From Bradyrhizobium sp. 4 (GTDB lineage Bacteria > Pseudomonadota > Alphaproteobacteria > Rhizobiales > Xanthobacteraceae), in assembly GCF_023100905.1 (NCBI RefSeq), contig NZ_CP064686.1, positions 6,138,001-6,202,000 on the forward strand: a DNA stretch of 64,000 bases, in the 5' to 3' direction. The notes beneath the pieces are model-generated. The model did no database searches. It saw nothing but the letters and a program-made list of their open reading frames with translations, and was not told where the DNA came from. Of the stretch, positions 24,700 to 33,496 are shown piece after piece. A program made the position numbers and the translations under genes. Every line of letters begins with the position of its first letter. The stretch's first letter is position 1.

Positions 24700-24720
24700 C
24701 TTCGCGTTTCCCACGCGAAG
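24700..24720. promoter_or_regulatory. Interrupted palindrome upstream of the acyl-CoA dehydrogenase gene
   Basis: CTTCGCGT at 24700-24707 and ACGCGAAG at 24713-24720 are exact reverse complements around five bases. It lies 43 bases upstream of the dehydrogenase start in a divergent gap, which fits an operator for a dimeric repressor or an mRNA leader hairpin. Confidence 0.45.
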
Positions 24721-24884
24721 GCCGCGGCCGATTGCCGTGCCCGGACGTGCCCTCGCTTGCGTTCTTTAGCTCGAAAAACCGGGTACAGATACGTGAATTT
24801 GCCTGCCAACTGTGTGTACCATGCATGGGATCATGCGGCGCGATGGTGTGAGCGCGCTGTTATTTCGCAGGGAGGAAGACCGCG

Positions 24885-25337
24885 ATGGCCGGACTTTATT
24901 TCGAGGAGTTTTCCGTGGGCCAGGAGTTCAGGCATCCCCTGACGCGGACCGTCACGGAGATGGACAACACCATGTTCAGCCTGCTGACGCTCAATCCGCA
25001 GCCGCTGCACATCGACGCGCATTTTTCGGCCCAGACCGAGTTCGGCCAGCGCATTTTCAACAGCCTTTACACGCTCGGCATCATGATCGGCATGACGGTC
25101 TATGATACGACCATGGGCACCACCGTTGCCAATCTCGGCATGACCGACGTCACCTTTCCGAAACCGGTCTTCCATGGCGACACACTGCGGGCGACGACCA
25201 AGGTGCTTTCATTGCGGGAGTCCAAATCGCGTCCCAAGGCGGGAATCGTCGAGTTCGAGCACCACGCTCTCAACCAGAACGACGAGATCGTCGGAAAATG
25301 CCGCCGCATGGCGATGATGCACAAGAGGCCGGTCTGA
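24885..25337 (+). CDS. MaoC-type acyl-CoA hydratase
   Basis: A 150-residue single hot-dog-fold protein of the MaoC (R-specific hydratase) family. It opens with GLYFEEFSVGQEFRHPLTRTV, and its active-site stretch is LTLNPQPLHIDAHFSA, keeping the His and second Asp of the hydratase motif but with Leu-Asn in place of the usual Gly-Asp. Later come GMTDVTFPKPVFHGDTL and SKSRPKAGIVEFEH. I recall this sequence type in itaconyl- or mesaconyl-CoA hydratases, which would fit the CitE-type lyase that overlaps its stop by one base (TGATG). GGAGGA precedes the ATG. Substrate is inferred only. Confidence 0.85.
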   Translation: MAGLYFEEFSVGQEFRHPLTRTVTEMDNTMFSLLTLNPQPLHIDAHFSAQTEFGQRIFNSLYTLGIMIGMTVYDTTMGTTVANLGMTDVTFPKPVFHGDTLRATTKVLSLRESKSRPKAGIVEFEHHALNQNDEIVGKCRRMAMMHKRPV

Positions 25338-26188
25338 TGCGTTCGATGCTATTCGTGCCGGGCGACTCCCCGCGCAAATTCGAGAAGGCCAGCGAAGGCA
25401 AGGCCGACGCGCTGATCATCGATCTCGAAGATTCCGTCGTCACCGACAAGAAGCCGGAGGCTCGCGGGTTGACGTTGGCGATGCTCAACGGCCGCAACAA
25501 ACCCCATCAGCTCTATGTCCGCGTCAACGCGCTCGACACCGGCATGACGCTCGCTGACCTTGCCGCGGTGATTCCAGGCAAGCCCGACGGCATCGTGCTG
25601 CCGAAATCGCAGGGCGGCGACGACGTGCGGCAGGTCGCGACCTGGCTCGAAGCTTTGGAAGCTGCGGCTGGTATCGCCATCGGCTCAACACGCATCGTCT
25701 GCGTCGCGACCGAAACCGCAGGATCGATCTTCGGGCTCGGCAGCTACAAGGGCTGCTCTCCTCGCCTCGCGGGCCTGATGTGGGGCGCGGAAGATCTCTC
25801 GGCCTCGCTCGGCGCTACTGAAAAGGCGTCAGGCGGCGTATTCCATAGCCCTTATCGGCTGGCGCGCGATCTCTGCCTGATGGCGGCGGCCGCGGCCGAG
25901 GTCGCACCGATCGACACCGTCTATACCGATATCGACAATCTGACGGGGCTCGAACAGGAAACGCGCGCGGCGCGGCGTGACGGTTTTTCGGCGAAAGCGC
26001 TGATCCATCCCAAGCACGTCGACGTGGTCAACGCGGCGTTCGAGCCGACCGAGCCCGAGCGTAATTGGGCGGAGAAGGTGATCGCGGCGTTCGCGAACAA
26101 TCCGAACTCCGGCACGCTGCGCCTCGACGGCCAGATGATCGACAGGCCGCATCTTCGCGCCGCGAAGAAGATCCTCGGCCGGAGCTAG
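25337..26188 (+). CDS. HpcH/HpaI (CitE-like) CoA-ester lyase
   Basis: A 283-residue lyase of the citrate lyase beta/malyl-CoA lyase type, which cleaves a 3-hydroxyacyl-CoA to acetyl- or propionyl-CoA plus an oxo acid. The ATG at 25337 overlaps the upstream stop (TGATG) and gives the family opening MRSMLFVPGDSPRKFEKA. Other marks are DALIIDLEDSV, GIVLPKSQG, VATETAGSIFGL, GLMWGAEDLSASLGA and GFSAKALIHPKHVDVVNAAF. The metal-binding Glu and Asp (ETAG, EDLS) are present. With the coupled MaoC hydratase it forms a two-step hydration-cleavage unit, consistent with citramalyl-CoA cleavage in C5 dicarboxylate breakdown, though unproven. Confidence 0.88.
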   Translation: MRSMLFVPGDSPRKFEKASEGKADALIIDLEDSVVTDKKPEARGLTLAMLNGRNKPHQLYVRVNALDTGMTLADLAAVIPGKPDGIVLPKSQGGDDVRQVATWLEALEAAAGIAIGSTRIVCVATETAGSIFGLGSYKGCSPRLAGLMWGAEDLSASLGATEKASGGVFHSPYRLARDLCLMAAAAAEVAPIDTVYTDIDNLTGLEQETRAARRDGFSAKALIHPKHVDVVNAAFEPTEPERNWAEKVIAAFANNPNSGTLRLDGQMIDRPHLRAAKKILGRS

Positions 26189-26236
26189 AGCAGGACGCCG
26201 CGCTGCGACAGATGGGATACAAGCCATTCTCAGCGT

Positions 26237-26327
26237 CGTCGTGGCCGGGCTTGTCCCGGCCATCCACGGGCTTGCACGCAAGCGGCACCCAAAAACGTGG
26301 ATGCCCGGGACAAGTCCGGGCATGACG
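26237..26327. repeat. Intergenic palindrome, family B
   Basis: Arms 26237-26268 and 26296-26327 match at roughly 28 of 32 positions with the shared core CCGGGCTTGTCCCGG. It is the second copy of the element at 11733-11819 and lies between two convergent genes. Confidence 0.85.
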
Positions 26328-26377
26328 AAGCGAAAACGTCCCGCCCCTCACTTTCCGCAGGCGGGGAGAGGGGAGCG

Positions 26378-27175
26378 CTAGACGATCTTGATCGACATGT
26401 CCGGCAAGCCGTCGAGCTTGCACAACAGCACGTCGCCCTTCACGACCGGGCCGACATTCTCCGGCGTGCCGGAATAGATGATGTCGCCGGCCTTCAGCTC
26501 GAAGGCTTCCGACAGTTTTGCGATCTGCTCGGCCACGCTCCAGATCATCTTGCTGAGATCCGAGCTCTGCTTCACCGTCCCGTTGATCGCCAGCGAAATA
26601 GCGCCCTTGTCGAAATGGCCGGTCTTGCTGGCCGGGTGGATCGGTCCGATCACCGCGGCGTGGTCAAAGCTCTTGCCGATCTCCCACGGCTTCTTTTCCG
26701 CGGCCATGCCGTTCTGGAGATCGCGCCGGGTCATGTCGAGGCCGAGCGCGTAGCCATAGACATGGTCGAGCGCCTTCTCGGCCGGAATGTTGGAGCCGCC
26801 GGACTTCAGCGCGGCGACCAGCTCGACTTCGTGGTGATAGTTCTTGGTCAGCGACGGATAGGGATGGTCGGCGACCTCGCCCACAGCGACGTTCTGGATT
26901 GCGTCGGTCGGCTTCTGGAAGAAGAACGGCGGCTCGCGGTTCGGGTCCGAGCCGCGCTCGATCGCGTGCGCCGCGTAGTTGCGCCCGATGCAGTAGATGC
27001 GGCGGACCTGGAACACCTGGGTTTCGCCGACGATCGGAATGGTGACCATCGGCACCGGAAAGATCGGCTTCGGCACGGCCTGCGCAGCAGCCGGCGCAAC
27101 TTCCGCGATTGACGCAGCACTTGCCGCCGCGGCAATTGCAAGCAGCTCTCGTCGCGTTGCTGATCTCTCTTTCAT
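26378..27175 (-). CDS. FAH-family hydrolase with a Tat-type signal peptide
   Basis: A 265-residue fumarylacetoacetate-hydrolase-fold protein. The core has YCIGRNYAAHAIE, metal-ligand string HHEVELVAAL, YGYALGLDMTRRDLQ and SGTPENVGPVVKGD, as in fumarylpyruvate or acylpyruvate hydrolases. Unusually, it opens MKERSATRRELLAIAAAASAA followed by a long Ala-rich stretch ending AAAQA, which looks like a twin-arginine signal; family members are normally cytosolic. The ATG at 27175 has GGGAG upstream; an earlier in-frame ATG at 27238 is less likely. The gene is divergent from a LysR regulator, which probably controls it. Confidence 0.85.
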   Translation of the reverse strand: MKERSATRRELLAIAAAASAASIAEVAPAAAQAVPKPIFPVPMVTIPIVGETQVFQVRRIYCIGRNYAAHAIERGSDPNREPPFFFQKPTDAIQNVAVGEVADHPYPSLTKNYHHEVELVAALKSGGSNIPAEKALDHVYGYALGLDMTRRDLQNGMAAEKKPWEIGKSFDHAAVIGPIHPASKTGHFDKGAISLAINGTVKQSSDLSKMIWSVAEQIAKLSEAFELKAGDIIYSGTPENVGPVVKGDVLLCKLDGLPDMSIKIV

Positions 27176-27377
27176 GTTTTGTGCTCCCTTTTTGTGTTCG
27201 TTGGGCGCATCATGCGCGCCGGGCCGCCTGATAATCAATATTCACTATGCCAGCAATGCTGGACCGGCACGTCGTTTAATTGATGAGAACAGGCCGTCTG
27301 CGACCGAGCCTTCCCACCCCGGCTCCCATTCGCCCTAGCATGGAACTTGCATAAATTCTGGGCGACATGGATGCCGC
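27176..27377. promoter_or_regulatory. Divergent FAH-LysR control region
   Basis: A 202-base gap between a hydrolase gene and a divergent LysR gene, the usual place for a LysR operator that controls both. It includes AT-rich stretches (for example CTTGCATAAATTC at about 27347-27359, just before the LysR start), but I cannot define a single convincing site. Confidence 0.4.
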
Positions 27378-28277
27378 ATGAACCTCATCAGCCTCGATAT
27401 CCGCATGCTCCGGTCGCTGATCTCCGTGGTCGAGACCGGCAGCATTACCGAGACCGCGCGGCGGCTGGGCCGCACCCAGCCGGCCATCACCCTGCAATTG
27501 CAGCGGCTGGAGGAGCTCACCGGCAAGCAATTGTTCGAGCATGCCGGGCGCCGGCTGACGCTGAGCGAGGACGGCACCACGGTTCTCACCTACGCCAAGT
27601 CCATCCTGCGGTTGCATGACGAATTGATTTCGCAATTGGCGTCACAGGAGATCGAGGGTCAGGTCGTACTCGGCACGCCCGACCTCTATGCCGCCTTCAT
27701 GCTGCCGCAGATCCTCAGCGTGTTCCGAAAATCCTTCCCTCGCGTCCAGGTCGAGCTCAATTGCGCGCTCTCGACGCCGCTGGTGGGCCTGGTCAAGCGC
27801 GGCGATGTCGACATCGCGCTCGTGACCCGCATGAACGATTTTACGGGCGGCCAGGTGGTACGGCGCGAGCAACTGGTCTGGATGACCGGCGAGCAGTCCG
27901 CCGCGCACCAGGAACGGCCCATTCCGCTGGCGTTACTGCCGCCCGGAAACATCTATCGCGACTACGCGATCGACACGCTGGAACGCGCGAACTTGCGCTG
28001 GCGCATCGCCTGCGTCAGCGAAAGCGTCGGCGGCCTTCAGGCGGCGGCCTTCGCCGGCATGGCCGTGACCGTACTCGGCCGCAGCGCCCTGGTGCCGGCG
28101 ATGCGCGAGATCGGCCCGAACGAGGGCCTGCCGCCACTGCCGAAGATCGAGCTGCTGCTCTACAAGTCGAGCGGCGCAACCTCGAAGGCGGCGACCGCCT
28201 TGCACGACTATCTCGCGCACTATCTGCGCCTCGACGAAGAGCTCAGCGGCCGCGGCGAGCCGATCGAGCTGTCCTGA
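27378..28277 (+). CDS. LysR-family transcriptional regulator
   Basis: A 299-residue LysR-type regulator. The N-terminal winged helix is clear (MLRSLISVVETGSITETARR, GRTQPAITLQLQRLEEL, LFEHAGRRLTLSEDG), followed by a linker helix and the effector domain (VVLGTPDLYAAFMLPQILSVF). It is divergent from the Tat-signal FAH gene and its stop is three bases from the convergent amidase stop of the molybdenum hydroxylase operon, so it could regulate either; the divergent hydrolase is the usual target. The effector is unknown. Confidence 0.93.
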   Translation: MNLISLDIRMLRSLISVVETGSITETARRLGRTQPAITLQLQRLEELTGKQLFEHAGRRLTLSEDGTTVLTYAKSILRLHDELISQLASQEIEGQVVLGTPDLYAAFMLPQILSVFRKSFPRVQVELNCALSTPLVGLVKRGDVDIALVTRMNDFTGGQVVRREQLVWMTGEQSAAHQERPIPLALLPPGNIYRDYAIDTLERANLRWRIACVSESVGGLQAAAFAGMAVTVLGRSALVPAMREIGPNEGLPPLPKIELLLYKSSGATSKAATALHDYLAHYLRLDEELSGRGEPIELS

Positions 28278-28280
28278 GCT

Positions 28281-29771
28281 TCATACCTTCGCGCGCGCGG
28301 GACTTTCGCGGAGCGCCAGTGACGGCCAGAACACCGCCCAGGGCTGCGCCGCTTCGAACGCAGCGGCGATGCGGAAGATCGTGGGCTCGTCGAGCCAGGG
28401 AGCGACGATCTGCAAGCCGATCGGCATTCCATCGCGATCGAAGCCGCAGGGCAGGGTCGCCGCCGGTAGGCCGGCGAGGTTGATCGGCCAGGTGAAGGGC
28501 GACCAGCCGAGATGCGGATCGACCTTGCTGCCGTCGACCGTGTCGACGCCGATGCGGCCAGCCTCGAACGCGGTCACCGCGACGGTCGGCGTCACCAGCG
28601 CATCGACGCGCTCGAAAAGCTTCAGGAAGCCGCTGCGAGCCTGGCCGCGGCGATACCCCGCTTCGATATAGTCCGTGCCGCTGTAGCGTCGGCCGGCACT
28701 GATGACGTCAAGATAATCTGCTTCGGAGCTGGCGAGATCGGCCGTGGTCCTGGTCGCGACCGCGGCCGCCTGTTCGGTGAAGGCGATCGGCTTCAGCGTG
28801 TGTTCGAGGATCCCGGCATCGAGGCCGGGACCATCCATGGTGACCTGCGCGCCGCAGGCATCGAGAATGGCCAGCGCCTTGCCGAACGCCGAGCGCACAT
28901 CGGGGCTGACGGCGGCGTAGCCGAGATCGACGCTGGCGCCGATACGAATGCCGTTCAACGGCGCGGCCTTCGTGTCGAACCGCCGCGCCGCCACCGGCAG
29001 GCTCGCGGGATCGCGCAGATCGTAGCCGGCGATGATCTCCAGCGTCAGCGCAGCATCCGCGACCGTGCGCGTGATCGGCCCGGTATGCGCGAGCGACCCC
29101 CAGGACGGTGGCGAGAAGCCGGGCGAACGCGGCACCAGCCCAAACGTCGGCTTCAGGCCGAACACCCCGCAGAAGGACGAGGGCACCCGGATCGAGCCGA
29201 CGCCATCGGTTCCGATCGCGATCGGACCGCAGCCGGCGGCAACACCCGCCGCCGCGCCGCCGCTCGATCCGCCACTGGTGCGACCGGGGTCCCAGGGATT
29301 GCGCGTGGTGCCGGTGACCGGGCTGTCCGCCGTCAACTTGTAACCGGACTCGCAGGTCGTGGTCTTGCAGGTGACGATGGCACCCGCCTCCTTCAGCGCC
29401 GAGACAACCGCCGCGTCGACATCGGGCACGAAGGCCTTGTTCATCGGCGAGCCGCCATAGGCCGGCACGCCCGCGACAAAGACGAGGTCCTTGATCGTGA
29501 CGGGCACCCCCGCGAGCGGGCCCTTGGCTTCGCCCGCGTGCATCTCCCTGGTGAGACGATCGGCATCCGCCCTCGCCTGCTCGTACATCGGCGTCACCAC
29601 CGCGTTGCAGGCCTCGTTCGTCGCCTCCAGCGCGGCGATGGTGTCGTCGACCACGTCGCGCGGGGTGAACGCCTTGCGCCGGTAGCCGGCCATGATCTCG
29701 GTTGCAGAAAGCGCACCAAGGCCAGTCGGCGCCGGCGGGAGGGCCGCTCGGCCGGAACCATTAGTCATCAT
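28281..29771 (-). CDS. Amidase (amidase-signature family)
   Basis: A 496-residue amidase-signature enzyme that hydrolyses a carboxamide to acid and ammonia. The catalytic triad is intact: Lys94 (VPVTIKD), the cis-Ser in RTSGGSSGG (169-170) and the nucleophile Ser193 (TDGVGSIRVPSSFCGVFG). The start is one of two adjacent ATGs at 29771 or 29768; the frame is open upstream but enters coxM. It follows coxM by 13 bases on the same strand, so it belongs to the molybdenum hydroxylase operon. Close relatives include aryl-malonamide, indoleacetamide and glutamyl-tRNA amidases; a free-standing catabolic role is likelier here because no gatB or gatC is near. Confidence 0.92.
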   Translation of the reverse strand: MMTNGSGRAALPPAPTGLGALSATEIMAGYRRKAFTPRDVVDDTIAALEATNEACNAVVTPMYEQARADADRLTREMHAGEAKGPLAGVPVTIKDLVFVAGVPAYGGSPMNKAFVPDVDAAVVSALKEAGAIVTCKTTTCESGYKLTADSPVTGTTRNPWDPGRTSGGSSGGAAAGVAAGCGPIAIGTDGVGSIRVPSSFCGVFGLKPTFGLVPRSPGFSPPSWGSLAHTGPITRTVADAALTLEIIAGYDLRDPASLPVAARRFDTKAAPLNGIRIGASVDLGYAAVSPDVRSAFGKALAILDACGAQVTMDGPGLDAGILEHTLKPIAFTEQAAAVATRTTADLASSEADYLDVISAGRRYSGTDYIEAGYRRGQARSGFLKLFERVDALVTPTVAVTAFEAGRIGVDTVDGSKVDPHLGWSPFTWPINLAGLPAATLPCGFDRDGMPIGLQIVAPWLDEPTIFRIAAAFEAAQPWAVFWPSLALRESPARAKV

Positions 29772-29784
29772 CAACCCTAAAGAG

Positions 29785-30582
29785 CTAGCTGAGCGCCGCG
29801 TCGACGGCGCGCTTGGCCATGACCGTGACGAGATGCGCACGGTAGTCGGCTTCGGCATGGATGTCGGAAGTGAGACCGTCGGTATCGATCCTGATCGCCG
29901 CGATCGCGGACGGATCGAAATTTTGCGACAGCGCCTCCTCCATCGGCGGAACACGAAACACGCCGGAGCCCGCTCCGGTCACGGCCACGCGAACGCCATC
30001 GGCGAATTTCGCGACGAACACGCCGACCAACGCATAGCGCGACGCCGGCGCCTTGAACTTTGCGTAGCCGGCTTTGAGCGGCACGGGAAAGCGGATCGCC
30101 GTGATGATCTCGCCAGGTTCGAGCGCGGTCTCGAACAGGCCGCGGAAGAACCCGTCGGCCGCGATCTCCCGTGTGCTGGTGACGATGGTCGCATCAAGAC
30201 CGAGCACGCCAGCGGGATAATCGGCCGCCGGATCGTTGTTCGCGACCGAGCCGCCGATGGTGCCGCGGATGCGCACGGCGGGGTCACCGATCATCGAGGC
30301 CAGCGCGGCGAGACCAGGGATCTTCGCCTGCACCAGCTTCGAGGCGGCCACCACCGCATGTGGCGTCATCGCACCGATCGTGATGGTGGCGCCGTCGTCG
30401 CTGATGCCCTTCAGATGTCCGAGCTTCGACAGATCGATCAAGGCTGGCGGACTGGCGAGCCGCTGCTTCAGCGTCGGGATCAGCGTCATGCCGCCGGCGA
30501 CGAGCTTGCTGTCCTCGATCGAGGTCAGCAGTTTAGCAGCGTCGGGAATCCGGTCCGGTTGGTGATAGGCAAACGGCTTCAT
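29785..30582 (-). CDS. Molybdenum hydroxylase FAD-binding (medium, CoxM-type) subunit
   Basis: The 265-residue medium subunit passes electrons from the iron-sulfur subunit to FAD. I chose the ATG at 30582 because GGAGG sits seven bases upstream; an ATG six bases earlier is too close to that site. FAD-binding strings are LVAGGMTLIPTLKQRL near residue 30, GAMTPHA and the pair IGDPAVRIRGTIGGSVANNDPAADYP. The order small, large, medium subunit (33475 to 29785) matches some cox-like operons. The large subunit ends 11 bases upstream. Confidence 0.92.
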   Translation of the reverse strand: MKPFAYHQPDRIPDAAKLLTSIEDSKLVAGGMTLIPTLKQRLASPPALIDLSKLGHLKGISDDGATITIGAMTPHAVVAASKLVQAKIPGLAALASMIGDPAVRIRGTIGGSVANNDPAADYPAGVLGLDATIVTSTREIAADGFFRGLFETALEPGEIITAIRFPVPLKAGYAKFKAPASRYALVGVFVAKFADGVRVAVTGAGSGVFRVPPMEEALSQNFDPSAIAAIRIDTDGLTSDIHAEADYRAHLVTVMAKRAVDAALS

Positions 30583-30593
30583 TGTCATCCTCC

Positions 30594-32981
30594 CTATTCC
30601 GCAGCGACCGGCAGCGATGCATTTTGCAGCAGGCGCCAGATCCGGTTCGGCGTCGCCGGCATGTCGACATGGGTGACGCCGAGATGCGACAGCGCATCGA
30701 CCACCGCGTTGATGACCGCGGCCGGCGAACCGATGGTGCCGACCTCGCCGCAGCCCTTCACGCCCATCGGCGTATGCGTACACAGCGTTGAATGGGTCGC
30801 GATGTTCATCATCGGCATATGGTCGGCGCGCGGCATGCAATAGTCCATCAGCGAGCCTGACAGCAGCTGGCCCGAGCCCTCGTCATAGACCGCGTTCTCG
30901 TACAGCGCCTGGCCGACGCCTTGCACGATGCCGCCGTGCAACTGGCCCTCGACTATCATCGGGTTGATAACGGTGCCTACGTCGTCCACCGCGGTGTAAT
31001 TGACCAGCGTCACCGTGCCGGTTTCCGGGTCGATCTCGACCTCGGCAATGTGGCAGCCGCCGGGATAGGTGAAGTTGACGGGATCATAGTAAGCCTGCTC
31101 TTCCAGTCCCGGCTCCAGCACTTCGAGCGGATAGTCGTGCGGCACGTAGGCGGCGCCCGCGATCTCCTCGAACGTCTTCATGCGGTCGGTGCCTGCGACC
31201 GAGAATTTTCCGGCCTCGAACTGGATATCCACTTCGGCCGCCTCAAGCAGATGCGCCGCGATCTTCTTGCCCTTCGCGACCACCTTGTCCGTCGCTTTCG
31301 ACAGCGCCGCGCCGCCGACCACCAGCGAACGCGAGCCATAGGTGCCCATGCCGAACTGCACGCGATCGGTATCGCCGAACACGATGTCGACATTGTCAAA
31401 CGCGACACCGAGCTTTTCCGAGACGATCTGCGCGAACGTCGTCTCGTGGCCCTGGCCGTGATTGTGCGTGCCGATCATGACCGTCACCTGTCCGGTCGGA
31501 TGCACGCGTACCGTAGCGCTCTCATAGAGCCCGCCGCGCGCGCCCAATCGTCCCGCGAAGCGCGACGGCGCGAGGCCGCAGGCCTCGACATAGGTCGAGT
31601 AGCCGAGCCCGCGGAATTTGCCCCGGCGCGCCGACTCCGCCTTGCGGATATCGAAGTTCTTGACGTCGGCCGCGACAAGGGCGCCATCGAGACATCCCAT
31701 CGGATCGCCGGAATCGTATTGCACCAGCACCGGCGTCTGATACGGATAGGCCTCCTTCGGGATCATGTTGCGTCGGCGGATCTCGACCCGGTCGATCCCC
31801 ATCTCGCTAGCTGCGACGTCGACGATGCGCTCCAGCACGAAGGTCGCCTCGGGACGGCCGGCGCCGCGATAGGCGTCGACCGGAACCGTGTTGGTGAACA
31901 CTACCTTCACGTTGCAGTAGATTGCCGGCGTGGTGTAGACGCCGCCGAGCAGCGGTCCGTAGAGATTGGTGGGGATGTTCGGCCCGAAAGTCGAGAGATA
32001 GCCGCCCATATTGGCGAGCGTGTTGACGCGGAAGGCCAGAAACTTTCCGGTCTCGTCCAGTGCGAGTTCGGCCTCGGTGACGTGATCGCGGCCGTGGCGG
32101 TCGGAGACGTAGCCTTCGGAGCGGCTCGCAACCCATTTGATCGGCCGCATCACGCGCTTGGCGGCCCAGGTGATCACGGCCTCCTCGCCGTAGTGGAACT
32201 GCTTGACTCCGAAGCCGCCCCCGACATCCGGCGCCACCACGCGCAGCTTGTGCTGCGGAATGTTCAACACCAGCGCACCCATCAGGAAGCGTACGACGTG
32301 CGGGAACTGGCTGGTGGTCCACAGCGTGAAGCGATCGGTGCCGGGCTCGTATTCGGCGATCGCCGCGCGCGGCTCCATCGGGTTGCCGATCAGCCTGTTG
32401 TTGACGAGGCTGAGCTTTGCGACGTGTGCCGCTTTCCGGAACGCGGTCTCGACCGCGGCCTTGTCGCCGAGCTCCCAGTCGCAACAGATGTTGTTCGGCA
32501 CGTCGTCGAACAGTTGCGGCGCGCCGGGTCGCACGGCTTCGAGCACGCCGACCACCGAGGGCAGCACCTCGTACTCGACCGTCAGCAGCTCGGCTGCAGC
32601 GCTGGCCTGCGCCGGCGTCTCCGCGACGACGAAGGCCACCATGTCGCCGACAAAGCGCACCTTGCCCTGCGCCAGCATCGGGAACGGCGGCTCCTTCATC
32701 GGAACGCCCTTGGCGTCCGTGATACCCCAGCCGCAGGGCAGCGAGCCTAACTTATCCGCGGCGGCATCCTCGCCGGTCAGGACCGCGATGACGCCGGGCG
32801 ATGCCAGGGCCGCACTCTTGTCGATGCCGCGCAGGATCGCGTGTCCATGCGGCGAGCGCACGAACACACCGGCCGTCATGCCGGGACGCTTGATGTCGGA
32901 GACGTAATTGCCGCGGCCGGTGAGGAAGCGCTGGTCCTCTTTCCGTTTAGGTGAGGCGCCGATCCCGATCACATTGCCCAT
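30594..32981 (-). CDS. Molybdenum hydroxylase large subunit, CoxL-like form II
   Basis: The 795-residue molybdopterin-cytosine-dinucleotide subunit of the xanthine dehydrogenase family. Marks: GRGNYVSDIKRPGM at the N terminus, GGGFGVKQFHYGEE, AYRGAGR at 370-376, IGTHNHGQGHETTFAQIVSEK, and GVKGCGEVG with the catalytic Glu746. True form I CO dehydrogenases carry AYXCSFR in the active loop; AYRGAGR is the form II type, whose members act on diverse aldehydes and N-heterocycles. CO oxidation is therefore unlikely and the substrate unknown. It starts two bases after the coxS stop with GGAGAG upstream. Confidence 0.92.
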   Translation of the reverse strand: MGNVIGIGASPKRKEDQRFLTGRGNYVSDIKRPGMTAGVFVRSPHGHAILRGIDKSAALASPGVIAVLTGEDAAADKLGSLPCGWGITDAKGVPMKEPPFPMLAQGKVRFVGDMVAFVVAETPAQASAAAELLTVEYEVLPSVVGVLEAVRPGAPQLFDDVPNNICCDWELGDKAAVETAFRKAAHVAKLSLVNNRLIGNPMEPRAAIAEYEPGTDRFTLWTTSQFPHVVRFLMGALVLNIPQHKLRVVAPDVGGGFGVKQFHYGEEAVITWAAKRVMRPIKWVASRSEGYVSDRHGRDHVTEAELALDETGKFLAFRVNTLANMGGYLSTFGPNIPTNLYGPLLGGVYTTPAIYCNVKVVFTNTVPVDAYRGAGRPEATFVLERIVDVAASEMGIDRVEIRRRNMIPKEAYPYQTPVLVQYDSGDPMGCLDGALVAADVKNFDIRKAESARRGKFRGLGYSTYVEACGLAPSRFAGRLGARGGLYESATVRVHPTGQVTVMIGTHNHGQGHETTFAQIVSEKLGVAFDNVDIVFGDTDRVQFGMGTYGSRSLVVGGAALSKATDKVVAKGKKIAAHLLEAAEVDIQFEAGKFSVAGTDRMKTFEEIAGAAYVPHDYPLEVLEPGLEEQAYYDPVNFTYPGGCHIAEVEIDPETGTVTLVNYTAVDDVGTVINPMIVEGQLHGGIVQGVGQALYENAVYDEGSGQLLSGSLMDYCMPRADHMPMMNIATHSTLCTHTPMGVKGCGEVGTIGSPAAVINAVVDALSHLGVTHVDMPATPNRIWRLLQNASLPVAAE

Positions 32982-32983
32982 GG

Positions 32984-33475
32984 TTACTCTCCCCTGGCGG
33001 CGTTCATGGCGGCAGCGCCTGCCATGACCGAGACGACGATGTTCTGATAACCGGTGCAGCGGCAGATATTGCCTTCAAGGCCGTGGCGGACGTCGGCTTC
33101 CGTGAGGTCCGGCTTCTCGGTCGCGAGCGCCACCGCCGTCATCAGCATGCCGGGCGTGCAAAAGCCGCATTGCAGACCGTGATGCTCACGAAACGCTTCC
33201 TGCATCGGATGCATCTGGTTCGAACCGGGGGCGCCGTGAAGCCCCTCGATGGTGAGCAGCGTCGTACCGTCGAGCGCAGCAGCCAGCAGCGTGCAGCTCT
33301 TCACCGGCAGACCATCGAGGTGCACGACACAGGCGCCGCATTGGCTGGTGTCGCAGCCGATATGGGTGCCGGTGAGGTTGAGCCGCTCGCGCAGCAGCTC
33401 GGCGACCAGCGTCGCCGGCTCAACATCGATGGTGGTCGGCCGTCCGTTGAGTGTGAAGGATATCTGCACGATCAT
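32984..33475 (-). CDS. Molybdenum hydroxylase 2Fe-2S (small, CoxS-type) subunit
   Basis: The 163-residue electron-transfer subunit with two [2Fe-2S] clusters. The plant-ferredoxin-like cluster is held by Cys41, 46, 49 and 61 (GCDTSQCGAC), and the second by Cys103, 106, 138 and 140 (LQCGFCTPGM, GNICRCTGYQNIV). All eight cysteines are present. The ATG at 33475 has a GGAGT just upstream. It lies 21 bases after the ABC ATPase gene and two bases before the large subunit, tying the hydroxylase to the importer. Confidence 0.95.
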   Translation of the reverse strand: MIVQISFTLNGRPTTIDVEPATLVAELLRERLNLTGTHIGCDTSQCGACVVHLDGLPVKSCTLLAAALDGTTLLTIEGLHGAPGSNQMHPMQEAFREHHGLQCGFCTPGMLMTAVALATEKPDLTEADVRHGLEGNICRCTGYQNIVVSVMAGAAAMNAARGE

Positions 33476-33496
33476 ACTCCTGTGCGCGACGGGTCT

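Noticed and set aside
29785..33475. Carbon monoxide dehydrogenase for CO oxidation
   Set aside because: The large subunit has the AYRGAGR loop, so CO use is not supported.
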